64,000 bases of DNA, taken from the NCBI GenBank assembly GCA_964602485.1, contig CAZRQU010000001.1:62001-126000 (forward strand). Reading direction: 5' to 3'. Made by a program: the position numbers and the translations under genes. Shown one piece after another: positions 8,508 to 16,952 of the stretch. Below the pieces are notes generated by a model. That model was not told where the DNA came from and made no database searches. It worked only from the letters and a program-made list of their open reading frames with translations. Every line of letters starts with the position of its first letter. Within the stretch, counting starts at the first letter, position 1. The DNA comes from WJLG01 sp964602485 (GTDB lineage Bacteria; Patescibacteriota; Patescibacteriia; Patescibacteriales; WJLG01).

Positions 8508-8793
8508 TTTCGAACAAGGTATTTTAGGATCTACGGCAAAAGAAGAGAAGGAGGTGGCTTTTGACAGCACTATGAGCCTTGAAGAATATATGAAAGTGCA
8601 GAAGAATGAGGCCTTGAGCGACCCTAATATGTATTTTGCCGGCTTAGAGCTTGAACGAAAGCCATCAGAAGAAGAAGCGATCATGTATTATATGCAACAT
8701 GGTGGTCCGGAAGATTTCGCTTACAGGAACTTACGGCATCGTAGTGATATCGATGAAGAGACTAAAAATAAATACTATAATAAAATTAGCTAG
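8500..8793 (+). CDS. Small acidic protein of unknown function
   Basis: The 97-residue product (MSNFEQGILGSTAKEEK at its start, YYMQHGGPEDFAYRNL near its end) has no signal peptide, membrane segment or motif I recognise; it is charged and probably helical. Its start overlaps the end of scpB by 8 bases and its stop is 10 bases before the carboxypeptidase gene, so it is very likely real and co-expressed with chromosome-segregation and cell-wall genes. Function unknown. Confidence 0.6.
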   Translation: MSNFEQGILGSTAKEEKEVAFDSTMSLEEYMKVQKNEALSDPNMYFAGLELERKPSEEEAIMYYMQHGGPEDFAYRNLRHRSDIDEETKNKYYNKIS

Positions 8794-8803
8794 AAAGTAA
8801 GTT

Positions 8804-9799
8804 ATGTTCATGCCAGCGGTAATAAGTGTTTTGGTTTCAGCTTTGCTTATGAATTTCAACCCGGTTACGGAAAGGGAATTTGCGGGCATAGGCCCGGCAA
8901 AAGCCAGCCAGGATGGCCGAGTGCTGGGGGCTGTCGAGATCATGAAGAGTGTGCCAAGAAAGGTTAATAAGAGCTTTGGTTTCTCTAACCACTTGCCTGA
9001 CAACCAGAACCACCCCACCGTTCCTCAAAGAAAAAAGGATTCGAAGCCTTTTGATTTTTCAGCGGCTAGTGCCATAGTCATAGACAGTAATACCGATATG
9101 CCTCTTTGGGATAAAAGTTCACAAGAGATCAGATCGATAGCCAGTATAAGCAAACTAATGACTGCTTTGGTCTTTTTGGATAATAATCCTGGTTGGGATA
9201 AGGTGTATGAGATAAAAGCAAACGACAGAAGGGAAGGCGGCAGAATATATCTCAATACCGGAGAAAAAGTAAGAGTAAAGGATCTTTTTTATTTAAGTTT
9301 GGTAGGTTCTGCCAATACCGCCACCATATCCTTGGTCAGATCAACAGGGATGGATGAAGCTTCATTTATTCGAGAGATGAATAAAAAAGCGCGTTCTTTG
9401 GGGCTTGAAAAGACAAATTTTGCTGATCCGTCCGGATTGAGCAGATTTAATGTGTCAACTGCCAGAGAGGTGGCCAGATTGGCACAAAAGAGCTTTTTGG
9501 ATGAGGACATCAGGCGAGCCACCTTGAAGAGAGATTATTCCTTTGAGACGATGGATGGACGCAAGATATTCGTCAATTCAACAGATAAACTTTTAGAGAT
9601 ATTTCCAGCCAATGGTATAAATATAGTTGGTGGAAAAACTGGTTATACTAATTCCGCAGGTTCATGTTTTGTCGGCCAATTCGTTAATAGAGAAGGGGAA
9701 AAAATTATCTCCGTGGTTTTAGGAAGCCAGGGAATGAATGATAGGTTCAAGCACACAAAAGACCTGGTGGAATGGGTATATTCGAGCTATGTTTGGTAA
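8804..9799 (+). CDS. D-alanyl-D-alanine carboxypeptidase (peptidase S11, PBP5-like)
   Basis: Trims the terminal D-Ala from peptidoglycan stem peptides outside the cell. The three penicillin-binding motifs are present in the right order: S114-I-S-K117, S169-A-N171 and K278-T-G280 (GGKTGYT). A short hydrophobic N-terminus (MPAVISVLVSALLM) probably serves as a membrane anchor or signal, followed by a proline/charged linker. At 331 residues it lacks the C-terminal beta domain and amphipathic anchor of classical PBP5. The start at 8804 is an ATG; a second ATG at 8810 is equally possible. It matches DacF/DacA-type enzymes and shows that this organism remodels a peptidoglycan wall. Confidence 0.88.
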   Translation: MFMPAVISVLVSALLMNFNPVTEREFAGIGPAKASQDGRVLGAVEIMKSVPRKVNKSFGFSNHLPDNQNHPTVPQRKKDSKPFDFSAASAIVIDSNTDMPLWDKSSQEIRSIASISKLMTALVFLDNNPGWDKVYEIKANDRREGGRIYLNTGEKVRVKDLFYLSLVGSANTATISLVRSTGMDEASFIREMNKKARSLGLEKTNFADPSGLSRFNVSTAREVARLAQKSFLDEDIRRATLKRDYSFETMDGRKIFVNSTDKLLEIFPANGINIVGGKTGYTNSAGSCFVGQFVNREGEKIISVVLGSQGMNDRFKHTKDLVEWVYSSYVW

Positions 9800-9800
9800 T

Positions 9801-9829
9801 TTGCCAGTTTATGGTTTTTAATTTATACT
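9801..9829 (+). promoter_or_regulatory. Promoter for tpiA
   Basis: TTGCCA (9801-9806), 17-base spacer, TATACT (9824-9829). The predicted transcript has a leader of about 60 AT-rich bases before the tpiA ATG. Confidence 0.65.
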
Positions 9830-9894
9830 CTAATAAGAGGTTGGATCAGTATATGATATTAAATACTATTTAATTAATAATAAATAATAAGAAT

Positions 9895-10668
9895 ATGGCT
9901 AATAAGCAAGAAGAAAAAATAATCATAGCTAATTGGAAAATGAAATTAGGGCTGGAAGATAGTGTTAAATTAGCGGATGATTTCAATAATAAGTTCGCAG
10001 ACTTCGAGCAAAAGGAGAAAACTGTCGTGGTTTGTCCCTCACTGATATCATTGACCAAGGTCAAGGATAATTTAGGGGATTTTGTAAAGATGGGCGCTCA
10101 GAACGTTTTTTGGGAGATACAAGGTTCTTACACAGGGGAGATATCGCCCAAGGATCTGGAATCAACTGGTTGTGAATATGTCATAATAGGACATTCTGAA
10201 AGAAGGAAACATTTATTGGAGAATTATGCCATGATACACCAAAAGGTGAAGACCGCTTTGAACTCTTCTAATTTGAAGCCCATAGTTTGCATAGGAGAGG
10301 AAGCTGATGATAGGAAAACGGATAAAAGGGATTATGTCCTTATGAATCAGATCCAGCAGGCCTTGGGAGGTGTTACGGTTGATGGAGATCAACAGATAAT
10401 AGTTGCTTATGAACCTGTTTGGGCAATTGGTTCAGGAACCGCTTTGGATCCCGAGGAAGCTAAATATGCACATAAGATAATAAGGTTAGCTTTGAATGAT
10501 ATGTTCGGTATGAAAGTGGTTGAGAATAATTTCAAGATAATATACGGAGGAAGCGTTACTAGTGAGAATGTTAGCGGTTTTACTGACCTTAATGATATAG
10601 ACGGTCTATTGGTAGGAGGGGCAAGTCTTAAAGCTGACGAATTCCGCAAGATTTGTGAAAGGATCTAA
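9895..10668 (+). CDS. tpiA: Triosephosphate isomerase
   Basis: Interconverts dihydroxyacetone phosphate and glyceraldehyde 3-phosphate in glycolysis. The catalytic residues are all present: N13/K15 in IIIANWKMK, H100 in VIIGHSERR and E173 in VAYEPVWAIGSGT; phosphate-gripping elements YGGSV and LVGGASL close the barrel. At 257 residues it is full length. It has its own promoter and is followed after 15 bases by a TPR protein gene. With the aldolase at 30.4 kb and gpmI at 31.4 kb it supports a lower glycolytic route in this organism. Confidence 0.96.
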   Translation: MANKQEEKIIIANWKMKLGLEDSVKLADDFNNKFADFEQKEKTVVVCPSLISLTKVKDNLGDFVKMGAQNVFWEIQGSYTGEISPKDLESTGCEYVIIGHSERRKHLLENYAMIHQKVKTALNSSNLKPIVCIGEEADDRKTDKRDYVLMNQIQQALGGVTVDGDQQIIVAYEPVWAIGSGTALDPEEAKYAHKIIRLALNDMFGMKVVENNFKIIYGGSVTSENVSGFTDLNDIDGLLVGGASLKADEFRKICERI

Positions 10669-10683
10669 ATTTATATTTAGAAA

Positions 10684-11484
10684 ATGAAAATGGCCAATAT
10701 TATTCCTTTAGTTTTGATCGGGATCAGCTTATCAGCGATCGTGGTAATAGTAGTCAGGAAATTCTCTTCTTTAGCTAATCTGGATGTGGATACTATACCA
10801 GCCGAAAAAGAAGCTAAATTCAAAGAGCAACTAGTGGAAAGCCGTCTTAATAGGGGGGTTACCAAAACTATCTCTCGTTTGACTTGGATATTTAGGGAAA
10901 TATCAGGCAGGATCGGAAAATATTTTTCTTGGGCAGGGGACAAGCTGAATGACATGAAGAAAGAGTATAATAGCGAGGCTGAGCATTCTCTTAACGAAGA
11001 CGAGAAGATGGAAAAGATAGAAAGTTTGTTCTCGTCACTCGAAGGGATGGATGAAAGGGATGATTTTTCCGAAATGGAGAGCATATTGATAAAGATAATA
11101 GGTTTGGACGGTAAGAATGTCCCGGCTTTCAAAGCCTTGGGCGAGCTTTATTATAAGAGTAGGAAATATGAAGAGGCTAAACAGGCTTTGGAGCATGTTT
11201 TAAAGCTCGTAGATGACAATGAGACTGACCAGCAAGCGAAGATATATTACGACCTGGCTTTGGTCCATAAAGAGACCCAGGATACGGAAAAGGCCTTTGA
11301 GAGTATAAAGAAATCTGTTAAATTTTCGTCCAACAACCCTCGTTTCCTTGACGCGATGCTAGAAATAAGTATAATGAATAAAGATAAGATATTAGCCAGT
11401 GATACTTTAGACAAATTAAAGCAAGTCAATCCGGATAATAAGAAATTGGAGGAATGGGGAAGCAGGATAGAAAAGATGGAATAG
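10684..11484 (+). CDS. Membrane-anchored TPR protein
   Basis: The 266-residue protein has one N-terminal membrane helix (IIPLVLIGISLSAIVVIVV) and then a long charged helical stretch. From about residue 130 it shows tetratricopeptide-like repeats (AFKALGELYYKSRKYEEAKQ; YYDLALVHKETQDTEKAFES), a protein-protein interaction fold facing the cytoplasm or the exterior. No catalytic motif. It follows tpiA by 15 bases and precedes a terminator and two tRNAs. The partner is unknown; in small-genome bacteria such anchored TPR proteins often act as scaffolds, but that is inference. Confidence 0.7.
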   Translation: MKMANIIPLVLIGISLSAIVVIVVRKFSSLANLDVDTIPAEKEAKFKEQLVESRLNRGVTKTISRLTWIFREISGRIGKYFSWAGDKLNDMKKEYNSEAEHSLNEDEKMEKIESLFSSLEGMDERDDFSEMESILIKIIGLDGKNVPAFKALGELYYKSRKYEEAKQALEHVLKLVDDNETDQQAKIYYDLALVHKETQDTEKAFESIKKSVKFSSNNPRFLDAMLEISIMNKDKILASDTLDKLKQVNPDNKKLEEWGSRIEKME

Positions 11485-11502
11485 TTAGAACATCATCTTT
11501 TT

Positions 11503-11531
11503 AAACAAGCTTCTTCTTGGGGCTTGTTTTT
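11503..11531 (+). terminator. Terminator after the TPR gene
   Basis: AAACAAGC (11503-11510) / GCTTGTTT (11522-11529) with an 11-base loop and a short T tail, just past the stop of the TPR gene. Confidence 0.6.
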
Positions 11532-11580
11532 AGGTTTATTCTCGCTAGTAGTATTAAGGGTATAGCGCATTGGTCGTAGT

Positions 11581-11653
<73 letters not shown>

Positions 11654-11734
11654 CATCACCTTTAAATTGTAAATTACAGATCGCAAACTGCAAATATTTT
11701 TACACTTTGTAATTTGCAATTTGAATTTTGTATC

Positions 11735-11817
11735 GGGTCGGTACCAAAGCGGTCAAATGGGGCAGACTGTAAATCTGCTGGCTTTCGCCTTCGCAAGTTC
11801 GAATCTTGCCCGGCCCA
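11735..11817 (+). tRNA. tRNA-Tyr (GTA)
   Basis: Class II tRNA of 83 bases: acceptor GGGTCGG/CCGGCCC (one G-U), anticodon stem GCAGA/TCTGC with loop CTGTAAA (anticodon GTA), a long variable arm as expected for bacterial tRNA-Tyr, T arm with GTTCGAATC. Discriminator A, no encoded CCA. It is followed directly by a terminator. Confidence 0.95.
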
Positions 11818-11818
11818 C

Positions 11819-11848
11819 AAAGATCCCACCAAAGGTGGGATCTTTTTA
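11819..11848 (+). terminator. Terminator after tRNA-Tyr
   Basis: A 12-bp perfect stem AAAGATCCCACC / GGTGGGATCTTT with an AAA loop, ending in TTTTTAT. It starts 2 bases past the tRNA and also faces the end of the reverse-strand comF gene. Confidence 0.85.
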
Positions 11849-11883
11849 TGGTGATAGCCCGGTTAAAGATCGAATTTTCCTTT

Positions 11884-12525
11884 TTAACCCTTGGCTACGA
11901 CCATGGCCTTTACTTCTTTAGCTCCGGCTTCCTTGAGTGTCTTTGCACATTCGTTCAAAGTAGCGCCAGTGGTAATAACATCATCGATCAGGATAATTCT
12001 TTTTTTGAGCAAAAAGAGGCTGTCCCACCGGAAGCAATTTTTTATATTATTTATCCTTCTTTGACGACCGACTTTAGCTTGAGGGGTGTTATCCTTTATC
12101 CTTAAGAGTCCTTTGGACAGCGGTTTTTTATTTAGGCTGGCAATATGTTTAGCCAATAATTCACTTTGATTAAATCCTCGCCACCTTTTTTTAAAAGCAG
12201 ACAAAGGAACCGGCACTAGTTCGTATTTGTTCACATCCAACTCTTTTTTCTTAATGGATCGGCAGAGCATATCTCCGAATATGTCAGCTATATCAGTAAC
12301 AAGCCCATATTTCATGGTTTTTATCATTTTTGATATCAGAGGGTTGTCATATTCAAATAAAAAAAACACGCCATTCAGGTATTTTAAATGGGCGTTATCG
12401 GTTATTATTTTCGATCTTGGCTCTAATATGTTCAAGCACTTTTGACATAGCCATTGTCCATCCTTGCCGCAATTCAAGCATTCTATCGGAAATAAGACAT
12501 CCTTGATCGACGCTAATAGGTTCAT
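11884..12525 (-). CDS. comF: ComF family phosphoribosyltransferase-like competence protein
   Basis: ComF proteins are needed for DNA uptake across the membrane in naturally competent bacteria. Near the N-terminus is a zinc-finger-like CLNCGKDGQWLCQKC segment; the C-terminus carries the PRPP-binding signature IILIDDVITTGATLNECAKT. The 213-residue length fits. The gene begins 2 bases after the stop of the upstream propeller gene, so the two are co-transcribed on the reverse strand. With a full type IV pilus locus 2 kb away, a DNA-uptake role is plausible, though ComEC is not in the window. Confidence 0.88.
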   Translation of the reverse strand: MNLLASIKDVLFPIECLNCGKDGQWLCQKCLNILEPRSKIITDNAHLKYLNGVFFLFEYDNPLISKMIKTMKYGLVTDIADIFGDMLCRSIKKKELDVNKYELVPVPLSAFKKRWRGFNQSELLAKHIASLNKKPLSKGLLRIKDNTPQAKVGRQRRINNIKNCFRWDSLFLLKKRIILIDDVITTGATLNECAKTLKEAGAKEVKAMVVAKG

Positions 12526-12527
12526 CG

Positions 12528-13790
12528 TTAGTTCAATTCTATCTTATGTAGCCTTTCGGTTGTCTTGTCAGTAAAATAAAGATTGCTTTCATCCTCGGAT
12601 ATCATCATTTGACTTATGTTAAAAGCTTTGTCAGGGATAGCTATAAGTTTCTTCATACCTGTTCTGAGGTCTATTTTGTATAACTTATCTTGAGTGTTGT
12701 CAGCTAACTCGGGAAACATACCCGCTCCTTCGGGGAGCTCTTCAGGAACGGCGCAGTAAACCTGATCGTTATTACCAAAAGTGCATTTTTCAGCCCAGGT
12801 TTCCACTCCTAGGCTGCCCCTGCCGGTTCCGATCGATTCTCCTTGAGCATTGACTATCCATAATTTGGGTTTGAGTTCATCTTCTGTGGAATATACGCTG
12901 TATAGTAGCTTGTCGCCCTCTGTTGACCATTTTGGCTGAAAACCTCGCCCCTCTATGATCGTTGATTTGAAATTCTCTTTATTCTTTCCCACAAAGAACA
13001 CTTCCTGCCTATTGAAATCAACTCCTCTAGTGTGCATGGCTATGGTTTGGTCGTTCGGCGACCATGAAGGGTAGACCTTGTCGGCGTTCTCTCCGATCTT
13101 TTCGATCGCCTGACTTCTTGATCCATCAGGGTTGGAGATGGCCAGCCATCTGTTTTCCGGGTCTATACCAATGCTTTTCATAACTATTTTATCGCCTTTA
13201 TCGGAAAATCTAAAATCTTCCCAGTGTTTAGGTAAGGTCACTTGTTTTTCTTGCTCAAAGTCGTAGACGATATTCGATCCATCCGGATATTCTATTATAG
13301 CCTTGCTTTCGGCCGGAGACCAGTTGACCTTATCCACTCCGTAAAATTCCTTTTCTGAAAGCAGAACTTTATTGCCATCTTTATCGACCCTATAAAAATG
13401 ACCATCTTTTCGGTCATAATATCTAAGATCAGAACCGTTATCATGAAGTGAGGGGTTTAGAGTAGGGGATTCGACCAATTCCGTGGTTCTGGTTACGCCA
13501 CCCCTGGCTTTGTCATCGATCTCTATTCTCTGTTTGTCCTGACCTTCGGTTATACCGGTTATTACTCTTTCTTCACCCTCTTCGGTTATGATAACTCCCT
13601 CTCCTTCCTCTGCTTCCGGCAAAAGTCCCCCGGGAGTGGTGGTGACTACTTCTTTTTCTCCTGGTATCACTTCCTCGGGTGCCGTTGCGGGCTTGAAGAA
13701 GGTATTATAGATAATAAAACCTATCAGAGCCACTAGAGCCAAGAATATTATTAAAAAAAAGATTTTTTTATATTTTCTCCAAAAACCCAT
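12528..13790 (-). CDS. Membrane-anchored TolB-like beta-propeller protein
   Basis: The 420-residue protein has a single N-terminal membrane helix (IFFLIIFLALVALIGFIIY), a proline/glutamate-rich linker to about residue 100, then repeated WD40/PD40-like blades, e.g. VNWSPAESKAIIEYPDG, VYPSWSPNDQTIAMHTR and PKWSTEGDKLLYSVYS. The WSP-type blades are typical of TolB-like propellers that sit outside the membrane and bind proteins. It is the first gene of a two-gene reverse-strand unit with comF and is divergent from the pilus locus, hinting at a link to pili or DNA uptake; this link is inference. Confidence 0.7.
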   Translation of the reverse strand: MGFWRKYKKIFFLIIFLALVALIGFIIYNTFFKPATAPEEVIPGEKEVVTTTPGGLLPEAEEGEGVIITEEGEERVITGITEGQDKQRIEIDDKARGGVTRTTELVESPTLNPSLHDNGSDLRYYDRKDGHFYRVDKDGNKVLLSEKEFYGVDKVNWSPAESKAIIEYPDGSNIVYDFEQEKQVTLPKHWEDFRFSDKGDKIVMKSIGIDPENRWLAISNPDGSRSQAIEKIGENADKVYPSWSPNDQTIAMHTRGVDFNRQEVFFVGKNKENFKSTIIEGRGFQPKWSTEGDKLLYSVYSTEDELKPKLWIVNAQGESIGTGRGSLGVETWAEKCTFGNNDQVYCAVPEELPEGAGMFPELADNTQDKLYKIDLRTGMKKLIAIPDKAFNISQMMISEDESNLYFTDKTTERLHKIELN

Positions 13791-13845
13791 GATCTTATCC
13801 TTTGAAATATGTCCCTTTAAGAGAGTTTTTAAGGGCTATTTCATT

Positions 13846-13874
13846 TTGGTGTATTTAAATTTTTGTGTTATAAT
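13846..13874 (+). promoter_or_regulatory. Promoter of the pilus operon
   Basis: TTGGTG (13846-13851), 17-base spacer and TATAAT (13869-13874) with an extended TGt. The first gene, pilM, starts 94 bases downstream, leaving an AT-rich leader of about 85 bases. Confidence 0.65.
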
Positions 13875-13967
13875 TATGTTTGAGGGAAAGGTGCGTAACC
13901 ATCCTCATAACTTTTATATTAATATTATACAATATTAATAAATTTAACACAAAGATTTGCTATACTT

Positions 13968-15023
13968 ATGGGTTTGTTTTCTTCAAATGAGGGCTACCTA
14001 GGGATCGACATAGGCAGTTTTTCTATAAAATTGGTGGAGTTGGTCAAGAATAAAGGCGAGGTGGAATTATCTACCTATGCTTTTTCTGAGAACAAGGATA
14101 TATCTTCTGACTCCAGTCGGTTAAAGGACCCTGAATATATCATAAAGATAATAGAACAGCTTTATCAAAAGTCTGAGGCGACCAGCAGATCAGCGGTCTC
14201 GACCATTCCTTCTTTTTCTGTTTTTTCATCAGTTATAAACCTTCACAATGTCGACAAAAGAGAGATGGGGGAGGCAATAGAATGGGAAGCCAAGAAATTG
14301 ATACCACTCCCTTTGGAGGAGATGGTCTTGGACTGGAAGGTCATAGACGATACAAGTAGCGAGAAGAATAATATAAAGGTTTTTCTTACAGGTTCGCCCA
14401 AAAAACTCATAAAGAAATATGTGAACATTTTTCGTCGCACTCAGCTTGATCTTCTAAGTTTGGAAACTGAGAGTTTTTCCTTGGTCAGGGCCTTGGTGGG
14501 CGATGATAAGTCTACTATGATGATAGTTCAAATGGGGGCCAGTAATACCGACATATCAGTTGTTCAAAAAGGCATACCGATACTGAATAGAAGTATAGAT
14601 GTTGGAGGGTTGAGTATAACGAAAGCGATCAGTGGTAATTTGAATGTCGGTTTGTATAGAGCTGAACAATTCAAAAAGGATATGGGGATGAACACTGAAA
14701 AAGCAGCTGGCGGAGTCATCCCGAAGACCATCGCCAGTTCTATAAATCCGATAATAAACGAAATAAAATACCTTTTGAATCTTTATAAGAATAGCAGTTC
14801 AGGCAGAGAAGGTAGTGGCAACGTTGAGAAGATAATATTATCCGGAGGGTCGGTCATGTTGCCTAACTTCGCCGACTATCTGTCTGATAATCTTAATATG
14901 AATGTCATAATAGGCGATCCTTGGGCCAGAGTTTCGTATCCCAAGGAATTAAAGCCCGTATTGGCCGAAACAGGACCTAGTATGTCCATAGCTATAGGTT
15001 CGGCCATTAGGGAAATAGAATAA
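13968..15023 (+). CDS. pilM: Type IV pilus assembly protein PilM
   Basis: PilM is the actin-like cytoplasmic ATPase-fold protein that anchors the PilN/PilO inner-membrane platform. The N-terminus YLGIDIGSFSIKLVEL is the FtsA/PilM phosphate-1 loop; MGASNTDISVVQKG and ILSGGSVMLPNFADYL correspond to the later nucleotide-binding loops. The 351-residue size is normal. It opens an apparent operon that runs through at least pilC with spacings of only a few bases. Confidence 0.93.
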   Translation: MGLFSSNEGYLGIDIGSFSIKLVELVKNKGEVELSTYAFSENKDISSDSSRLKDPEYIIKIIEQLYQKSEATSRSAVSTIPSFSVFSSVINLHNVDKREMGEAIEWEAKKLIPLPLEEMVLDWKVIDDTSSEKNNIKVFLTGSPKKLIKKYVNIFRRTQLDLLSLETESFSLVRALVGDDKSTMMIVQMGASNTDISVVQKGIPILNRSIDVGGLSITKAISGNLNVGLYRAEQFKKDMGMNTEKAAGGVIPKTIASSINPIINEIKYLLNLYKNSSSGREGSGNVEKIILSGGSVMLPNFADYLSDNLNMNVIIGDPWARVSYPKELKPVLAETGPSMSIAIGSAIREIE

Positions 15024-15025
15024 TT

Positions 15026-15982
15026 ATGGATTTCGCCTCTTTTTTCAAAAATAATAAGAATAGCGGACAAGCCCCTGATTCTCCGTCAGGAGAAAGTGTT
15101 TCACAAGAAGGGCAGGGTGGGGATGAGAAGAAGATGGATTTTTTAAAGGGTGTTGAAGATGAAGGGATCGATACGACCCCGATAAGAAAATCGTCCAAAA
15201 GCCGTTTGAATGATATGTTGATATCTCCTCCGCCTGAGGGGCCGGCTGATCCTGGCCAGGACGACGAAGATAGCAATGATCAGGATACCGAGCCCAAAAA
15301 GAATGAATCAAGGGTGTCTCCGCCTAAGAAGCCAAAGAAAAGTTTTTTTTCCGGTCTTTTAAGCAAACTTAAAAATAAAAGCGACAAAGGGGGACTTTTA
15401 GGAGGCAAGGGTGGTGATGTTCTTGAGGTTAACTTGGTCAAAGATGAGATAATAAAATTCTTTGATTGGCAGAAGAATATTTTGTTTTTGTTCTTAGCCA
15501 TATTCGCTTCTTTGTTCATTCTTACTATAGCTTATTGGGGCATTTCATGGTGGGGCAATCGCATGCAGGTGGAAAAGGATCAGTTCTTGGCTCAAGATTA
15601 TTATCGTTTGAATAAGCAGATAAGGGAGTTAGAGCCGAAGATAGAGGAAGTATCCAGGTTCCAGCATAAATTGGATATGGTCAATCATCTTTTGGACGAT
15701 CATATATATTGGACCAACTTTTTCGATTTTTTGGAAAAGAACACCTTGGAAGATGTTTACTTCTTTGATTTTAGCGGTGATACCAATGGTTCATACAACC
15801 TGGGTGGCCGAGCTCGTTATTTTGAGGTGCTTGATGCTCAAAAAAAGAAATTCCTAGAAGATGATCGAGTTACTTCTGCGCAGATAAAGAGTGGCAATGT
15901 GGTCTCGGGCGGAAAAAAGGAATCTCCAGGCGTAGCTTTTAATATAACCTTTTCGGTTGATCCGGAAATATTCTATAAATAA
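15026..15982 (+). CDS. pilN: PilN-like pilus platform protein with long cytoplasmic extension
   Basis: PilN binds PilM through a short N-terminal stretch and spans the membrane once. Here one membrane helix sits at about residues 150-170 (NILFLFLAIFASLFILTIAY), followed by a coiled coil (LNKQIRELEPKIEEVSRF) and a ferredoxin-like periplasmic-type domain (VYFFDFSGDTNGSYNLGGRA). What precedes the helix is unusual: about 130 residues of low-complexity, proline/serine/charged sequence, and then LEVNLVKDE, the PilN motif that inserts into PilM. Standard PilN starts near that motif, so this protein carries a disordered extension. Order pilM-pilN-pilO supports the call. Confidence 0.78.
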   Translation: MDFASFFKNNKNSGQAPDSPSGESVSQEGQGGDEKKMDFLKGVEDEGIDTTPIRKSSKSRLNDMLISPPPEGPADPGQDDEDSNDQDTEPKKNESRVSPPKKPKKSFFSGLLSKLKNKSDKGGLLGGKGGDVLEVNLVKDEIIKFFDWQKNILFLFLAIFASLFILTIAYWGISWWGNRMQVEKDQFLAQDYYRLNKQIRELEPKIEEVSRFQHKLDMVNHLLDDHIYWTNFFDFLEKNTLEDVYFFDFSGDTNGSYNLGGRARYFEVLDAQKKKFLEDDRVTSAQIKSGNVVSGGKKESPGVAFNITFSVDPEIFYK

Positions 15983-15987
15983 TAATT

Positions 15988-16644
15988 ATGGCCAAAGACA
16001 CAGCCAAAGAAAAAAAAGAGATAAGGAAGCTGGAAAGAAGAAAGGCGCTTATAAAGAATGTCAATGAATTCTTGGATAATAATTTCAAGTGGTTCATTAT
16101 TTTGGTTGTGGTGATCATTTTATTGTCCGGTTATTTTTTCTTATTGAAGCCGAAAAGAGAGAGCTCAGAGAAGATGTTGAGGGTGATCAATCAAAAAAGG
16201 GAGGAAGATTACTATAACAAAAAAGAAGAACTCAAAAAGATAAAAGACCTTTTATTGGTCTATTCGAGAATAAGTTCTTCGTATATAGACAAGATAAACT
16301 CTATTGCTCCTCCTGACATAGATGACCTGTTCACAGAGATGAACCAGCTTATTTCCAATCAGGGGCTTTTCGTGCAATCGCTCAATATAAACAAAGTAAA
16401 TATTAGAGATCCTAAATTAGCTAAAAAGAACAAGAATGATCAGGAGTATAGTGAAGAGATAGGCGGAATAAAGGTCTCTATAAGCGTTAGAGGTACTGAT
16501 TATGAAGCTTTTAAAAATCTACTGCATTCATTGGAGAACAATCTTAGGCTGATAGATGTTGAAAGGGTTGATTTCGATCCCAAGAGTCAATCCACTAAAT
16601 TGTTGTTATCCACTTATTATACAAAAAAGAAAGATAAAAAATAA
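15988..16644 (+). CDS. pilO: PilO-like pilus alignment protein
   Basis: The 218-residue protein has one membrane helix (FKWFIILVVVIILLSGYFFL) after a charged cytoplasmic segment, then a coiled coil and a C-terminal ferredoxin-like domain (GIKVSISVRGTDYEAFKNLL), the architecture of PilO/GspM. It follows pilN by 5 bases. PilN and PilO heterodimers form the bridge between the PilM ring and outer parts of the machine. Confidence 0.82.
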   Translation: MAKDTAKEKKEIRKLERRKALIKNVNEFLDNNFKWFIILVVVIILLSGYFFLLKPKRESSEKMLRVINQKREEDYYNKKEELKKIKDLLLVYSRISSSYIDKINSIAPPDIDDLFTEMNQLISNQGLFVQSLNINKVNIRDPKLAKKNKNDQEYSEEIGGIKVSISVRGTDYEAFKNLLHSLENNLRLIDVERVDFDPKSQSTKLLLSTYYTKKKDKK

Positions 16645-16647
16645 ATT

Positions 16648-16917
16648 ATGAATTCTAATGTAGGGAAGATAATTATATATTTTTTGGTTATAGGTTTTAT
16701 AATAGCTTTTTTGATATACTTCTATAATAGCTTGGCGACCGATGATGTTGGTAAGGATTTTATAGAAATAAAGACAAGATCCACCAAGACCAACATCAGA
16801 GAAGATATAAATTTGGAATTACTGCAAGAGCAAAAATTTATAAACTTGCAGAGCAATAGTAGTGAGCGAGCCGTCTTCAAGGCCGGCAAAAGAAACCCCT
16901 TTGAACCTTACGATTAA
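16648..16917 (+). CDS. Small single-pass pilus protein in the PilP position
   Basis: The 89-residue protein has an N-terminal membrane helix (IIIYFLVIGFIIAFLIYFY) and ends in FKAGKRNPFEPYD. The RNPFEP ending resembles the short (R/K)-(D/N)-PF-x-P motif found in PilP lipoproteins and GspC-like proteins, which contact PilN/PilO. It is too short for a complete PilP and, if there is no outer membrane, no secretin is needed. Position between pilO and pilB supports a pilus-platform role. Confidence 0.6.
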   Translation: MNSNVGKIIIYFLVIGFIIAFLIYFYNSLATDDVGKDFIEIKTRSTKTNIREDINLELLQEQKFINLQSNSSERAVFKAGKRNPFEPYD

Positions 16918-16952
16918 GAGAAAGTATTTAAATACGCAACCTTTTTTGAAAT